Below, one piece after another: positions 9,691 to 20,054 of a DNA stretch of 64,000 nt (within the stretch, counting starts at the first letter, position 1; each line of letters begins with the position of its first letter). The stretch is taken from assembly GCA_009363875.1 (NCBI GenBank), contig CM018691.1, positions 120,963,404 to 121,027,403 on the forward strand. The letters are read 5' to 3'. The notes under the pieces were generated by a model. It did no database searches. It was given only the letters and a program-made list of their open reading frames with translations, and was not told where the DNA came from. Both the position numbers and the translations under genes were made by a program. Source of the stretch: Mikania micrantha (lineage: Eukaryota > Streptophyta > Magnoliopsida > Asterales > Asteraceae).

Positions 9691-12600
9691 ATGGCTGAGG
9701 GAAACGTTCACATGACAGTCGCTGAGCTCAACGAGCTAATTAACAACAGAGTCGCTGAGGCAATCGCACAATATGCTCAGACACACAACACAGGGCCACA
9801 GGGTCCAGCTGGGGGATTGGTTAACCCACAAGTCTGCACGTTCAAGATGTTCTTGGACTGTAAACCACACAATTTCAAAGGGTCGGAGGGGGCCATTGGA
9901 CTCCTTCGGTGGATTGAAAAGGCGGAGTCTGTGTTTGAAATGTGCAACTGCCCTGACGAGAGCAAAGTGAAGTTTGCAACGGGAACATTGGAGGGTCCAG
10001 CATTAACCTGGTGGAACTCGAATGTTCAGACTCTGGGGTTGGGTGAGGCAAATGCCTTGACATGGAACGACTTCAAAACTTTACTGCAAGAGGAGTACTG
10101 TCCTCGCAGTGAAATGCAGAAGTTAGAGGAGGAATATTGGCACCTCAAGATGGAGGGGTCAAATATTGAAGAGTACACAACCAGGTCACATGAGTTGGCC
10201 AGACTTCTACCACACATGGCTACCCCAGCCAGCAAGTGGATTGAAAGATACATTGGAGGACTAGTGCCTCAGATCCAGGGGTTGGTTACTTCAGCAAATC
10301 CCACCACCATTCAAGAAGCTGTTCGTTTAGCGCATCAGCTTACTGATCAGGCAGTGTTACAAGGGACTCTACCTAAACGAACATCTGCTACCAAGGTGGG
10401 AGATCATAAAAGAAAATGGGAAGGTAACAACTCTAAGGGTCACAACCAACAATCATACCAGCAGAATCGGAAGCAAGACTCAAACAAGTCTTATCATAAT
10501 TCAAGCAGTAGTCAGCAATCGTCATCATCGGGGGGTTATATTGGCAAACACCCCAAGTGCAACAGGTGTGGGTATCATCATGCAGGTAATCAGTGTGATA
10601 GAGCTAAGTGCCAGAGGTGTGGCAAGATTGGACATGCGGCTAAGGATTGTCGCGGGGAGCTACAAAACAACCACAACAACCAGAATAATAACCAGAACAA
10701 CACAGAGAAGGGTTGTTTTGAGTGTGGCAAGATGGGGCATTTTAAGAAAGATTGCCCACAGCTCAAGAAAGGCGGGGACAATAATGTCAATGGCAACGGG
10801 AATGGCAACGGTAATGGTAATGGCACCAACAACAACAATAACAATAACAACAACAACAATGGTGCTAGGGGTAGGGCGTTTGTGATTGGAGGACGTCAAG
10901 CACGGGAAGATCCAAACATTGTTACGGGTACGTTCCTCTTAAATAATCACTATGCCTCTATGTTATTTGACACTGGTGCCGATCGGAGTTTTGTATCTAG
11001 TTCACTTGCTAAGTTGCTAAATGTTAGTCCCACTGCCTTAGATAGTCCATACACTGTGGAATTAGCTGATGGTAAGTTAATAGCAGTTGAACAAATCTTT
11101 AAGGGATGTGTCCTTGATTTGATGGGTCAAACATTAGAGATTGATCTTATGCCTATTGTCTTAGGCAGTTTTGATGTAGTCATTGGCATGGACTGGTTGT
11201 CCAAAAACCAGGCTGAAATTGTATGCCATGAAAAGATTGTTCGTATACCTCTTTCGCAGGGAGAGACATTGTATGTACAAGGCGAGAAGATAAGTACGCC
11301 ACTGCGCCTCATATCTTGTATGAAAGCACACAAATGTCTGCGGAAAGGTCATACGGCAGTTATAGCACTTATAACTGAAAAGCCGGTAGTTGAGAAGAAG
11401 ATTGAAGATATACCTGTAGTTTGTGAATTTCCGGAGGTGTTTCCAGAAGACTTGCCGGGATTACCGCCTGTCAGACAGGTGGAATTCCGAATCGATCTTA
11501 CACCAGATGCAGCACCGATAGCTAGGGCACCTTATCGACTTGCACCGTCAGAGATGCAAGAGTTATCCACACAATTGCAAGAGTTGTTGGATAAGGGTTT
11601 CATACGACCTAGTTTTTCACCGTGGGGAGCTCCAGTTTTGTTTGTAAAGAAGAAGGACGGAACTTTCCGTATGTGTATCGATTACCGGGAACTAAACAAG
11701 GTTACTATCAAGAACCGGTATCCGTTACCCAGAATTGACGATCTGTTCGATCAGTTGCAAGGTTCGAGTTACTACTCGAAGATTGATCTCAGGTCTGGTT
11801 ATCATCAACTAAGAGTCCAGGAGGAGGATATTCCGAAGACAGCATTCAGAACACGCTATGGCCATTATGAGTTCTTGGTCATGCCATTTGGGTTGACAAA
11901 CGCTCCAGCTGTATTCATGGATCTTATGAATCGTGTTTGTAAACCTTATCTTGATAAGTTTGTCATTGTTTTCATTGATGACATTCTCATCTATTCACAG
12001 TCTGAGGAGGAACACGCTGAACATCTCCGATTGCTATTGGAATTATTGAAACAGGAACAACTGTACGCTAAGTTTTCGAAATGTGACTTCTGGATGCGAG
12101 AAGTACAGTTCTTGGGGCATATAGTTAATGAAAAAGGTATACATGTTGATCCAGCAAAGATTGAAGCGATTAAGAATTGGGAAGCGCCAAAGACCCCTAC
12201 CGAGGTACGACAGTTCCTTGGGTTGGCGGGTTATTATCGACGATTCATTGAAGGTTTCTCAAAGATCGCTCAACCACTTACAGCTCTTATGCATAAGGGA
12301 ACAAAGTATAACTGGACGGATAAACAGGAAGCTGCATTCCAGTTATTGAAACAGAAACTTTGCAGCGCACCGATTCTGTCCTTACCGGAAGGGACGGAAG
12401 ACTTCGTGGTGTATTGTGATGCATCTGCACAGGGTTTGGGATGTGTGTTGATGCAACGTGATAAAGTGATTGCTTATGCTTCCAGACAACTACGAACACA
12501 CGAAAAGAATTACACTACTCATGACTTGGAGTTAGGAGCAGTGGTTTTTGCCTTGAAGATTTGGAGGCATTACTTGTATGGAACTAAGTGTACTATTTAC

Positions 12601-14259
12601 ACTGATCATAAGAGTTTGCAACATATCTTTGATCAGAAGGAGCTTAATATGAGGCAACGACGATGGGTTGAGTTGTTGAACGATTATGAGTGTGCGATTA
12701 AGTATCAACCGGGAAAAGCTAATGTGGTAGCTGATGCTTTAAGCAGAAAGGATACTTCAACAAGACGGGTTCGTGCACTTATGATGACAATACATACTGA
12801 CTTACCTGACAAGGTACGCAGTGCTCAGATTGAAGCTTTGAAAAAGGAAATCTTGGTACAGGAATCTTTACGGGGAATGGAAGAACAGTTGGATGCTAAG
12901 TCTGATGGAATTCGTTATTTCATTAATCGACTTTGGATACCTTTGTATGGAGGTTTAAGGGAACTCGTGATGGATGAAGCACACAAGTCCAGGTATTCAG
13001 TCCATCCGGGATCAGACAAGATGTATCATGACTTGAAGGCACTGTATTGGTGGCCTCACATGAAAGCTGATATTGCTAGGTACGTTAGCAAATGTTTGAC
13101 TTGTTCGAAAGTCAAAGTTGAATATCAGAAGCCATCTGGTTTACTACAACAACCAGAGATACCGATGTGGAAGTGGGAACAGATTTCGATGGACTTTATT
13201 ACTAAGTTACCCCGTACACCGAGTGGTTGTGATACGATATGGGTAATTGTCGATCGATTAACGAAATCTGCACATTTCTTAGCAATCAAGGAAACTGATA
13301 AGATGGAGAAACTGAATCGCATTTACATTAAGGAAGTGGTAGCACGACATGGCGTGCCAATCTCTATCATATCAGATCGGGATGCCCGATTTACTTCCAA
13401 CTTTTGGAAATCACTTCATAAGTCATTAAGGACTCGCTTGGATATGAGTACCGCCTATCATCCACAGACAGATGGTCAAAGTGAACGTACGATTCAAACG
13501 CTCGAGGATATGTTACGAGCTTGTGTAATTGATTTTGGTGATAGCTGGGAGAATCATTTACCGTTAGTGGAATTCTCTTACAACAATAGTTATCATACAA
13601 GTATTCAAGCAGCACCGTTTGAAGCTTTGTATGGTCGCAAATGTCGTTCACCAGTTTGCTGGGCTGAAATTGGTGACAGTCAGATAACAGGTCCTGAACT
13701 GGTGTACGGGACGACAGAGAAGATAGTTCAAATCCGGAACCGTATGGCAGCGGCCCGGGATCGACAGAAGAGTTATGCTGACAAACGTCGAAAACCGTTA
13801 GAATTTCAAGTAGGAGACCGAGTTCTTCTAAAGGTATCACCTTGGAAAGGTGTGATACGATTCGGCAAGCGCGGTAAGCTTAGTCCACGTTACGTAGGAC
13901 CTTTTGAGATTCTGAAAAGGATTGGTCCGGTTGCGTATCAACTCAAACTACCGGATGAACTCAGTGGAGTTCATGATGTCTTTCACGTATCGAATTTAAA
14001 GAAATGTCTTTCTGATGAGACATTGATTGTACCGTTGGAAGAAATACAAGTGGATGAACAGTTTCGATTCATAGAGGAACCAGCAGAAATTATGGACCGA
14101 GAGGTCAAACAACTTAAGCAAAGCAAGATTCCAATAGTCAAAGTTCGGTGGAATTCAAGACGTGGTCCTGAATTCACATGGGAACGGGAAGACCAAATGA
14201 TGAAGAAGTATCCTCATCTATTCAAAACAGCAACTACTAACACTGAGAGCGCACGTTAA
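9691..14259 (+). CDS. gag-pol: Gag-Pol polyprotein of element A, intact
   Basis: 1,522 aa from the Met of MAEGN at 9691 (an in-frame ATG at 9661 adds 10 residues); stop TAA at 14257. Domains in order: retrotransposon Gag about 48-175; a CxxC...C half-finger near 290; zinc knuckles CQRCGKIGHAAKDC at 307 and CFECGKMGHFKKDC at 342; an Asn/Gly-rich linker about 360-385; aspartic protease DTGA at 427; RT with FIDD at 761-764; RNase H with YCDAS Asp at 910; integrase zinc finger (His 1098, Cys 1135 and 1138) and a D-D35-E core (Asp 1188, Asp 1229, Glu 1265); and a chromodomain-like tail about 1478-1510 (KVRW...EFTWE). Gag and Pol share one frame, so no frameshift is needed. It would make virus-like particles, copy RNA to DNA and integrate it. 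No lesion was found, so autonomy is plausible. Confidence 0.95.
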   Translation: MAEGNVHMTVAELNELINNRVAEAIAQYAQTHNTGPQGPAGGLVNPQVCTFKMFLDCKPHNFKGSEGAIGLLRWIEKAESVFEMCNCPDESKVKFATGTLEGPALTWWNSNVQTLGLGEANALTWNDFKTLLQEEYCPRSEMQKLEEEYWHLKMEGSNIEEYTTRSHELARLLPHMATPASKWIERYIGGLVPQIQGLVTSANPTTIQEAVRLAHQLTDQAVLQGTLPKRTSATKVGDHKRKWEGNNSKGHNQQSYQQNRKQDSNKSYHNSSSSQQSSSSGGYIGKHPKCNRCGYHHAGNQCDRAKCQRCGKIGHAAKDCRGELQNNHNNQNNNQNNTEKGCFECGKMGHFKKDCPQLKKGGDNNVNGNGNGNGNGNGTNNNNNNNNNNNGARGRAFVIGGRQAREDPNIVTGTFLLNNHYASMLFDTGADRSFVSSSLAKLLNVSPTALDSPYTVELADGKLIAVEQIFKGCVLDLMGQTLEIDLMPIVLGSFDVVIGMDWLSKNQAEIVCHEKIVRIPLSQGETLYVQGEKISTPLRLISCMKAHKCLRKGHTAVIALITEKPVVEKKIEDIPVVCEFPEVFPEDLPGLPPVRQVEFRIDLTPDAAPIARAPYRLAPSEMQELSTQLQELLDKGFIRPSFSPWGAPVLFVKKKDGTFRMCIDYRELNKVTIKNRYPLPRIDDLFDQLQGSSYYSKIDLRSGYHQLRVQEEDIPKTAFRTRYGHYEFLVMPFGLTNAPAVFMDLMNRVCKPYLDKFVIVFIDDILIYSQSEEEHAEHLRLLLELLKQEQLYAKFSKCDFWMREVQFLGHIVNEKGIHVDPAKIEAIKNWEAPKTPTEVRQFLGLAGYYRRFIEGFSKIAQPLTALMHKGTKYNWTDKQEAAFQLLKQKLCSAPILSLPEGTEDFVVYCDASAQGLGCVLMQRDKVIAYASRQLRTHEKNYTTHDLELGAVVFALKIWRHYLYGTKCTIYTDHKSLQHIFDQKELNMRQRRWVELLNDYECAIKYQPGKANVVADALSRKDTSTRRVRALMMTIHTDLPDKVRSAQIEALKKEILVQESLRGMEEQLDAKSDGIRYFINRLWIPLYGGLRELVMDEAHKSRYSVHPGSDKMYHDLKALYWWPHMKADIARYVSKCLTCSKVKVEYQKPSGLLQQPEIPMWKWEQISMDFITKLPRTPSGCDTIWVIVDRLTKSAHFLAIKETDKMEKLNRIYIKEVVARHGVPISIISDRDARFTSNFWKSLHKSLRTRLDMSTAYHPQTDGQSERTIQTLEDMLRACVIDFGDSWENHLPLVEFSYNNSYHTSIQAAPFEALYGRKCRSPVCWAEIGDSQITGPELVYGTTEKIVQIRNRMAAARDRQKSYADKRRKPLEFQVGDRVLLKVSPWKGVIRFGKRGKLSPRYVGPFEILKRIGPVAYQLKLPDELSGVHDVFHVSNLKKCLSDETLIVPLEEIQVDEQFRFIEEPAEIMDREVKQLKQSKIPIVKVRWNSRRGPEFTWEREDQMMKKYPHLFKTATTNTESAR

Positions 14260-14293
14260 ATTTCGGGACGAAATTTCCTTCAACAAGGGGATG
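14258..14293 (+). promoter_or_regulatory. Hairpin + polypurine tract module 1 (pol-proximal)
   Basis: AAATTTCG-GGA-CGAAATTT, 8-bp arms (14258-14276), overlaps the gag-pol stop codon and is followed by CAACAAGGGGATGAC. It resembles the module directly before the LTR (14737) but lies about 480 bp upstream of it, so it is probably not the active plus-strand primer. In D the matching tract has decayed to AACAAAGGGATG. Confidence 0.65.
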
Positions 14294-14736
14294 ACGTGAT
14301 GCTTCACACATCAACGCTGCAAATTTCAAACTGTAAGCACAAACACTTTATTCAATTGGTTTTGTTATAAACATTTGTGCTACATTACATTTTATACATT
14401 TTATGTGCTATATTTCATATGTTACATGTTATAGTAGTACATGCATGATTAGTTACACACATTTTGCTATGTGCGGGGTTACATAGTACAAACAGTTTCA
14501 GACACTCACTATGTGTGAGGTTACACAACACAGTATGATCAAACACAAACAGTCACAGTTAGGTGAACTAACTAGTGTACACACAAACAGTCACATTGAA
14601 CGATCACATTTAGTTGTGATGTTGCAAGCATTAGGCTTTGTGTGTGAGTACACACAAGCACACGGAATGCTCAAATCACACTAACACGTACGATTTAAAC
14701 TCGTAAGTAGTTTCCTAACTACTCCTAACACTTACT
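14294..14736 (+). other. Non-coding spacer between the two 3' modules
   Basis: About 440 bp, AT-rich and rich in ACACA/TGTGT words, with repeated ACAAACAGTCACA (near 14548 and 14585). No ORF. It is also present in D (34035-34470). It may be captured sequence or a remnant of an older LTR start, since TGATGCTTCACAC follows module 1 where an LTR would begin. Confidence 0.6.
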
Positions 14737-14773
14737 AATTTTCGGGACGAAAATTCCTTCAACAAGGGGATGA
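14737..14773 (+). promoter_or_regulatory. Hairpin + polypurine tract module 2 (LTR-proximal)
   Basis: AATTTTCG-GGA-CGAAAATT (14737-14755), then AACAAGGGGATGA ending at 14773 directly before the 3' LTR. This is the expected plus-strand primer. Relative to module 1 one base pair is swapped (A-T to T-A) on both arms, so pairing is kept. Confidence 0.8.
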
Positions 14774-17616
14774 TGTGACAATCCGACTTTTCGGATTAAC
14801 CTTGTTAACTGAAGATGGTGATATCACAGGCCCAACAGAGACAATGTAGGCCCAATAAGGCCAGTGTAGGCCCAATGGGATTTAGGAAGGCCCAATAAGG
14901 CTAGAGTAGGCCCAATGAGGCTTAGATAGTCCAATAAGTCCAAGGGTGGCCCAGTAAGCTCAAGATAGGCCCAGTGAACTTGATGGAGGCCCAATTGGAT
15001 TAACCTAGCTCAATAATGTCACAATTGGCCCAAATTGTATCAAATTGGAAATTTAGTTTAGTCTTATTAGCCGAAAATAAAGGGAATCATAAGAGATCAA
15101 GCTATCAAAGATTAGGATTAAGCAAAAACAAATCTGGAACAATTTGAATTGGAAGAATTAACTAGTGATTAGTCAAAATACACAATTTTGACTTACATAG
15201 TCAAAATTCGTCCATGTACACAAGAGGGAGTTATGAATTTCAATAGAATATGAAGTAATGGATCGAATTAATGGTACTTAAAACAACTAATGATGATAAT
15301 AAGCGGTTATCATCAGTTATTACAATCATAATGGTCGGATTAAACCCAAATGACGATCTAGTTTATTAGAACCGTTACTAACCTATGCAATTCATATAAT
15401 CCGACAGTAACCCAAGCAATTGAGTTTTCAGAAACATTAGTCGGTACCTTTAGGCTCTCTAGCATCCAACAATTTGATCTCAGAAGCTCGGGTGTGTGAA
15501 GTGGATTGAAGGTCGACCGAAAGTCAACCTAGAAACGGGGATACTTCAATCGGGCATCAAAACAGGTAATTGTCTATTCCTACACACACTAAACATACCG
15601 ACTAAGCATACACATAACACAATTTCATTCAAAGATCTCGAATTGTATAAATTCGATTACTAGGATTCTTAGACAAAACGGTTTTGGGGGTTCCTTGTTT
15701 AATCAGTGTAATAATCGAAATAGATTACATGGGTAGCTTCATAAATAGCCGACTAAGGTAAATCCCAAATCAATTTAGGCTAACAACATCGAATTATAGC
15801 ATTTCGATTTCCAAAGTTCTGAGTATAATCGGTTTGAGGGATTCGATCGTGATGGACTTAAAAGTTAAATCAAATGGTGCTATTAGACTCAGAACCCACC
15901 GATTAACAATAAGCACATCTCAATTTCATAATATTATAACAAATCATATAAGATCAAGTTCTAGGGTTTGTTTTAAGAACGGTTTTGGGGGTTTTAATGG
16001 AGATGAGTGTTAAGATCAAATTAATTGATATGAATGGGTTCTTAGAACTATGTTGAAGAAAACCTGTTGATGTTATGACTTGAGGTAAACGAATTCGATG
16101 AAATCAAATAATGGGTTTTAGAAATTGAGTTGAATCGGTATAATTCCAATTAGATGGGTTATACTGTTTTGTTTTCGAATTAAAATCGTATATAGACTGG
16201 GTTGGATACCCAGAAGTGAAGCCCTATGGTTTTAAGGGTTAATAAGTTCGAATTCGTGGTCAATTGGGTAGAGGTTGCTTCGGCTATAATATCAAATGGG
16301 ATTTGGGTTGAGGTAGTGTTTTAAAACAATTTAATTGGGTTATCCGTTGCGATACCCTAGCGGGCGAGATGGTAGTGTGTGTGTGTTGCGTGTGAAGGGT
16401 CGCGGGTTCGAGCCAGGGGATGGCCGGGTTTTTGGAAAAAATACCATTTTTGGTATTTTTACAATAACTTTCACATGCGAACTCCGTTTTAACCCGTTCG
16501 AGTTGCGTTGTAACCGTAACGAGGATACGAACGTATTATGATAATAAAATTCATATTTTAATCCGAAAACGAAATCGCGTAAAATTACGATTATTTAAAT
16601 AAAATCAAATATGATTTTATTTAAACGATTCCAAAGGCACGCGTACTTTCGTATGTATATTTCTCACACTCTAGCATACGTGTGTTGACACGTATGTGAT
16701 TCCAAACACAAAACGACATTCCGAATAACTTTAGGTTATTGTTTAATCACAGATTCTTCGTAGAGGATTTTCTACGCGAGATTTAAGTACGTTTGATCAT
16801 TCTGCAACTATCAAAGGTGCGTACACGGCCCCTTTCTTATTTTAAACTGTTTTGGGGGAGAAAACATGTGCAACAAACTCTTTTTAGATACATATCACTT
16901 GCATGAGTTAGCTGTTTACATTGTGTGACAACATAGCAATTTGAAAGTCCTTACACACCTCGAACCGTTTAGTTTGCCGTAGCGCAAAGCGTGGTAGTTG
17001 GAAATAGATCTATTAGGTTTGACAAACCTCACCTGGTAGATGGGATCTACGCAGGTGTTTGACTGACCAAACACATCTTACTATTGTTGTGCGAGACAAT
17101 AGTGGCAAGGCAAAAACATGCTATAGCATGGCAATTCGTCAGCTTCGGTGTCGACCACTTATGTAAATAGTTTATATGACTAGCTATCATGACTGTGCAT
17201 GTGTGATTATGTTATCTACAAACTTGATATTCAAACTGTTGTTTTGAACATTGTGAATGATTAAAACCTGTGTTATGCACCAACCTTTGTGTTGACTTGA
17301 TTTACATGTTTTCTCAGGACGCTAAGGCGCGCATTAAAGCTGGCATGGACTAGGAGATAGAGTCGCATGCATTTTAAACATTTTGGATATTTGAATTTGA
17401 ACATTTGAGTATTTTGTTTTGTAATTTTCATATTACAACTGTTACTGGTTTTTAAACGCTTCCGCAACTTTTGAAAACTCTGATGTTATGTTTTAAAGAC
17501 CAAAGTATGTTTTGAAATTCATATAAAGGTCTTCGCTATGTCTAATGATTTGAGATCCTGGTTTGTCACGTTCCCAAACGGTATGATTCCGTTAGTTGGA
17601 AATTGGGGGTGTGACA
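14774..17616 (+). repeat. 3' LTR of element A
   Basis: 2,843 bp, TGTGACAATCC...GTGTGACA, nearly identical to 5767-8609. It carries the same GGCCCA cluster, tandem repeats and hairpins (the first IR arm loses one pair, AAAT to AAAC, near 16626). Most differences are single transitions; one is a 3-base change (GTTTTCC to GTCGACC near 17150). Confidence 0.95.
16348..16425 (+). promoter_or_regulatory. tRNA-like segment, 3' LTR copy
   Basis: Same A-box-like and box B (GGTTCGAGCC) sequence as at 7341-7418. From this copy pol III transcription would run into downstream host sequence (element B). Confidence 0.55.
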
Positions 17617-17621
17617 TGTGG
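17617..17621. repeat. Target-site duplication TGTGG, right copy (element A)
   Basis: Matches 5762-5766 exactly; B's LTR sequence resumes immediately after it. Confidence 0.93.
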
Positions 17622-17636
17622 GTTTTGGGGCTTACA
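17622..17636 (+). repeat. 5' LTR of element B, last segment
   Basis: GTTTTGGGGCTTACA continues B's LTR after the A insertion and ends at the LTR boundary just before the primer-binding site. It matches the end of the 3' LTR (58383-58397, ...GGGGCTTCCA). Confidence 0.8.
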
Positions 17637-17639
17637 AGT

Positions 17640-17651
17640 TGGCATCAGAGC
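17640..17651 (+). other. Primer-binding site of element B
   Basis: TGGCATCAGAGC, one mismatch to the initiator tRNA-Met complement TGGTATCAGAGC, 3 nt after the LTR end. Confidence 0.8.
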
Positions 17652-18228
17652 TAATGGTTTGAGGGATTCAAGTGTGTCACGAACACTTGAACTCAAATCC
17701 TTGTGCTTTTGATATGGGGAGAAATGTTCGATCCGAGATCCGATCACGAAGCGAGGGGTTTAAGGTAACAAGTTTGTGGTTTGTTTACCTTATTTATATA
17801 TGTTTAATGGTGTGTGGAGTGAATTTGTTTGTTTAACCGAAATTCATAGTTATAATATGATGAGATGAAGTTAAGCAGTTGGTCAAGTGAAGTATATGAT
17901 GTTATGTCTGGCCAACATAAGATTATATTCTTGACATGGACATGATCTTAATGGAATCAACTCATACTATGATTATGAATATTAGGTAAGGTGTTTGGAG
18001 TTTGATATTATGTTGTCTTTAGGCTCATAATTCTTGCTATGGAGTAGGAGGTAAGGCAATAGTAAGTTATGTTTTTCTATTTGACCAAATAGTAAGTCAC
18101 ACATCTATTATACTTGATAGGACTATTTGGTTTTATGCATATAGGTGTATATGTGTATGCAATGTATGTGGAATATACATTAGATGTTGAAATCCGGAGA
18201 ATTGGTGTTTGGAAATTGGGTGTGTGAC

Positions 18229-18560
18229 AATAACATGCAATATGTGTTATATTTGCTTAGTTATTGTAATGGAGTTAGTTTACAAATGGTGTGGTGATAT
18301 AATAATGATTCACAAGGGGTGTGAACCTCTTATTAGAAGTTTGAGTAAAAATGGTCAAACAATTCGAATGGGTGTTTGTGCATTTGTTGTTTGTCAATAA
18401 CGTGCAATAGGTGTTACATTTGCTTAGTTATTGTAAATTTGTATGTTTTCCATTGGTGTGGAAAAATAAGAATGATTCACAAGTGGTGTGAACTTCTTAT
18501 TTGAAGTTTGATTGAGATTGGTCAAAAAATTCACAAGTGGTGTTAATTTGGAGATGGGTT
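18229..18560 (+). repeat. Imperfect tandem duplication, ~167-bp unit
   Basis: CAATAACATGCAATATGTG... at 18229 and CAATAACGTGCAATAGGTG... at 18396 start two copies sharing 'TTGCTTAGTTATTGTAA', 'TGGTGTGG', 'AATGATTCACAAG(T/G)GGTGTGAAC' and 'TTTGA...TGGTCAAA' in the same order. Confidence 0.75.
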
Positions 18561-18847
18561 GATTCACAAGTGGTGTGAACTTCCCATGGTGAATTTTATG
18601 GTGTTTAGGTAAATCACAAGTGGTGTGATTACCTACCTTGATAATCCTTGGAGAAAAAGGAGGTCTCAAGAATATTGGGTGAAATTTGACTTTTACTTGG
18701 TGGTTTTATGTTCTAACACTTTGTTAGTGTTTTAAAGAGCCATGAATATGATTTTCATGTGTTGTGGAAGTTGATTGTTATGTGTTGTTTGCATAACTAG
18801 AATTAGTGTCATTGTATGTTAATTGATAACTAACACTAGAATTGAGG

Positions 18848-18955
18848 AGAATTCACTTTCGGGAGAAAATTTCATGTAAGTCCACATGTGTGTGGCATTG
18901 GGGAGAATTCACCTTTGGGTGAAAATTTATGTAAGCCCACATGGAGGTGTAGTCC
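18848..18955 (+). repeat. Short tandem duplication, ~57-bp unit
   Basis: GAGAATTCACTTTCGGGAGAAAATTT...TAAGTCCACATG is followed by GAGAATTCACCTTTGGGTGAAAATTT...TAAGCCCACATG. Confidence 0.75.
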
Positions 18956-19482
18956 ACATGGTGGACTTTAGTCCTAAATTAATGAACACATTCAATGTGG
19001 GTGAAAAGTTTGGACAATTTTATGATTATGAAAATAAATTTCATAAACCCAAGACACTAACAAAGGAATGATCATGTCGTATCAAAGAGGTGGTGGGTTG
19101 GCGGCTGGGTGTATGCCCTACGTATACCCTATACATAAACTTCTTTGATGCAACAAGAAAGTGACGGCGTATAGACTTGGGAAAAACGGGGTATGGTGTT
19201 AAAATGGACTTTAAACGTCTTGTCATGAATGCCTTATGGAGAATAATGCTTGGTGATGACAAGTTGTCATTGATTTAAAATCAAATATTTTGGACATGAT
19301 GTTCCGCCTTTGACAAAAGTAACACAACTAAGGAGTTGTAATTGTAAACATGTTCATAGATCGGTGTGATTAGTTGCTATGGGTTGATAGATGTTCGTAG
19401 AATTGGAGATAAATTTTCGAATTTAAACTTCGTTTTAGAAATTATTTGATCATGGGTGATTCACTAGCGGTGTGAACATCTA

Positions 19483-19485
<3 letters not shown>

Positions 19486-19519
<34 letters not shown>
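19486..19519. repeat. (AT)17 microsatellite
   Basis: Uninterrupted AT dinucleotides, flanked by ATCTATG words. Confidence 0.95.
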
Positions 19520-19521
<2 letters not shown>

Positions 19522-20054
19522 ATGTCTATGTGTATGTATCATAACACTGAATGTAGTTAGGTGGAAATGACTTGTATACGTGTGTTGATATTGCAAGTAG
19601 TTAAATGTTCTTTTTTTTAAAAAGAGATGAATGTGCTTGAGAATGATCCATAGGGGAATGGACATTCTTTATGGGTTATGATTGGGGGATATGAATCTAT
19701 TAGCTTATAAACTAGATTTGAACATAAAATTTGGTTATCGTCTGGTTGAATTTGATGAAGATGATTCAAAAGCGGTGTGAACATCTATAAAAATCAGTGT
19801 GCTATTATATAATGTACAAGAGTGTGTAATATCTAAGTAGCATGAGTGTTGGTTGGATAATGTATAAGAGGACGTTTGGATGCAAATGAACAATTAACCA
19901 TACTTAGAGTTGATTCTTAGGAAGTAAACTTATGGTGGGTATGGGTGTTTTTATGATTGAAATGCAAGTGATTGTGTTTCAATTTCCCTAAAAAAAGGGT
20001 AGTAAAAAAAAGTCATTTTAGGTGTTGACTTTACTAGATGTATCTGATGATCTC

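Larger units (their letters stand above)
5767..17616 (+). mobile_element. Gypsy element A, complete (11,850 bp)
   Basis: Two 2,843-bp LTRs, a 5-bp TSD, a tRNA-Met primer-binding site, ORF0, one uninterrupted gag-pol and a polypurine tract. All diagnostic catalytic motifs are intact. The LTRs differ at roughly 20 positions by eye (about 0.7%), including two 1-bp indels, implying a recent insertion. The RT/integrase wording and the C-terminal KVRW...FTWE tail fit a chromovirus, probably Tekay/Del-like; the clade is inference. Element D (31016-43111) is a close relative on the other strand. Confidence 0.95.
17652..20050 (+). other. Non-coding, decayed internal region of element B
   Basis: About 2.4 kb where gag, protease and RT should lie, but no recognisable coding sequence remains. 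It holds a ~167-bp tandem duplication (18229-18560), a ~60-bp duplication (18848-18955), a dispersed motif ACAAGTGGTGTGAAC and a TA microsatellite. A stretch near 19085-19140 resembles part of element C's LTR (near 30170-30230), so some of the region may be old LTR sequence. Short ORFs here show no protein family. Confidence 0.6.

Noticed and set aside
10590..10899. Leu/Val-rich minus-strand ORFs opposite the Asn/Gly linker of gag
   Set aside because: Artefact of AAC/AAT-rich codons read backwards; the plus frame carries the zinc knuckles.
13391..13840. 149-codon minus-strand ORF (also 34927-35376 in D)
   Set aside because: Lies opposite the integrase core, which has clear catalytic motifs; conservation between A and D only reflects the sense strand.
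18229..19790. CRISPR-like array
   Set aside because: Repeats are irregularly spaced and imperfect, in plant retrotransposon context with no cas-like gene.
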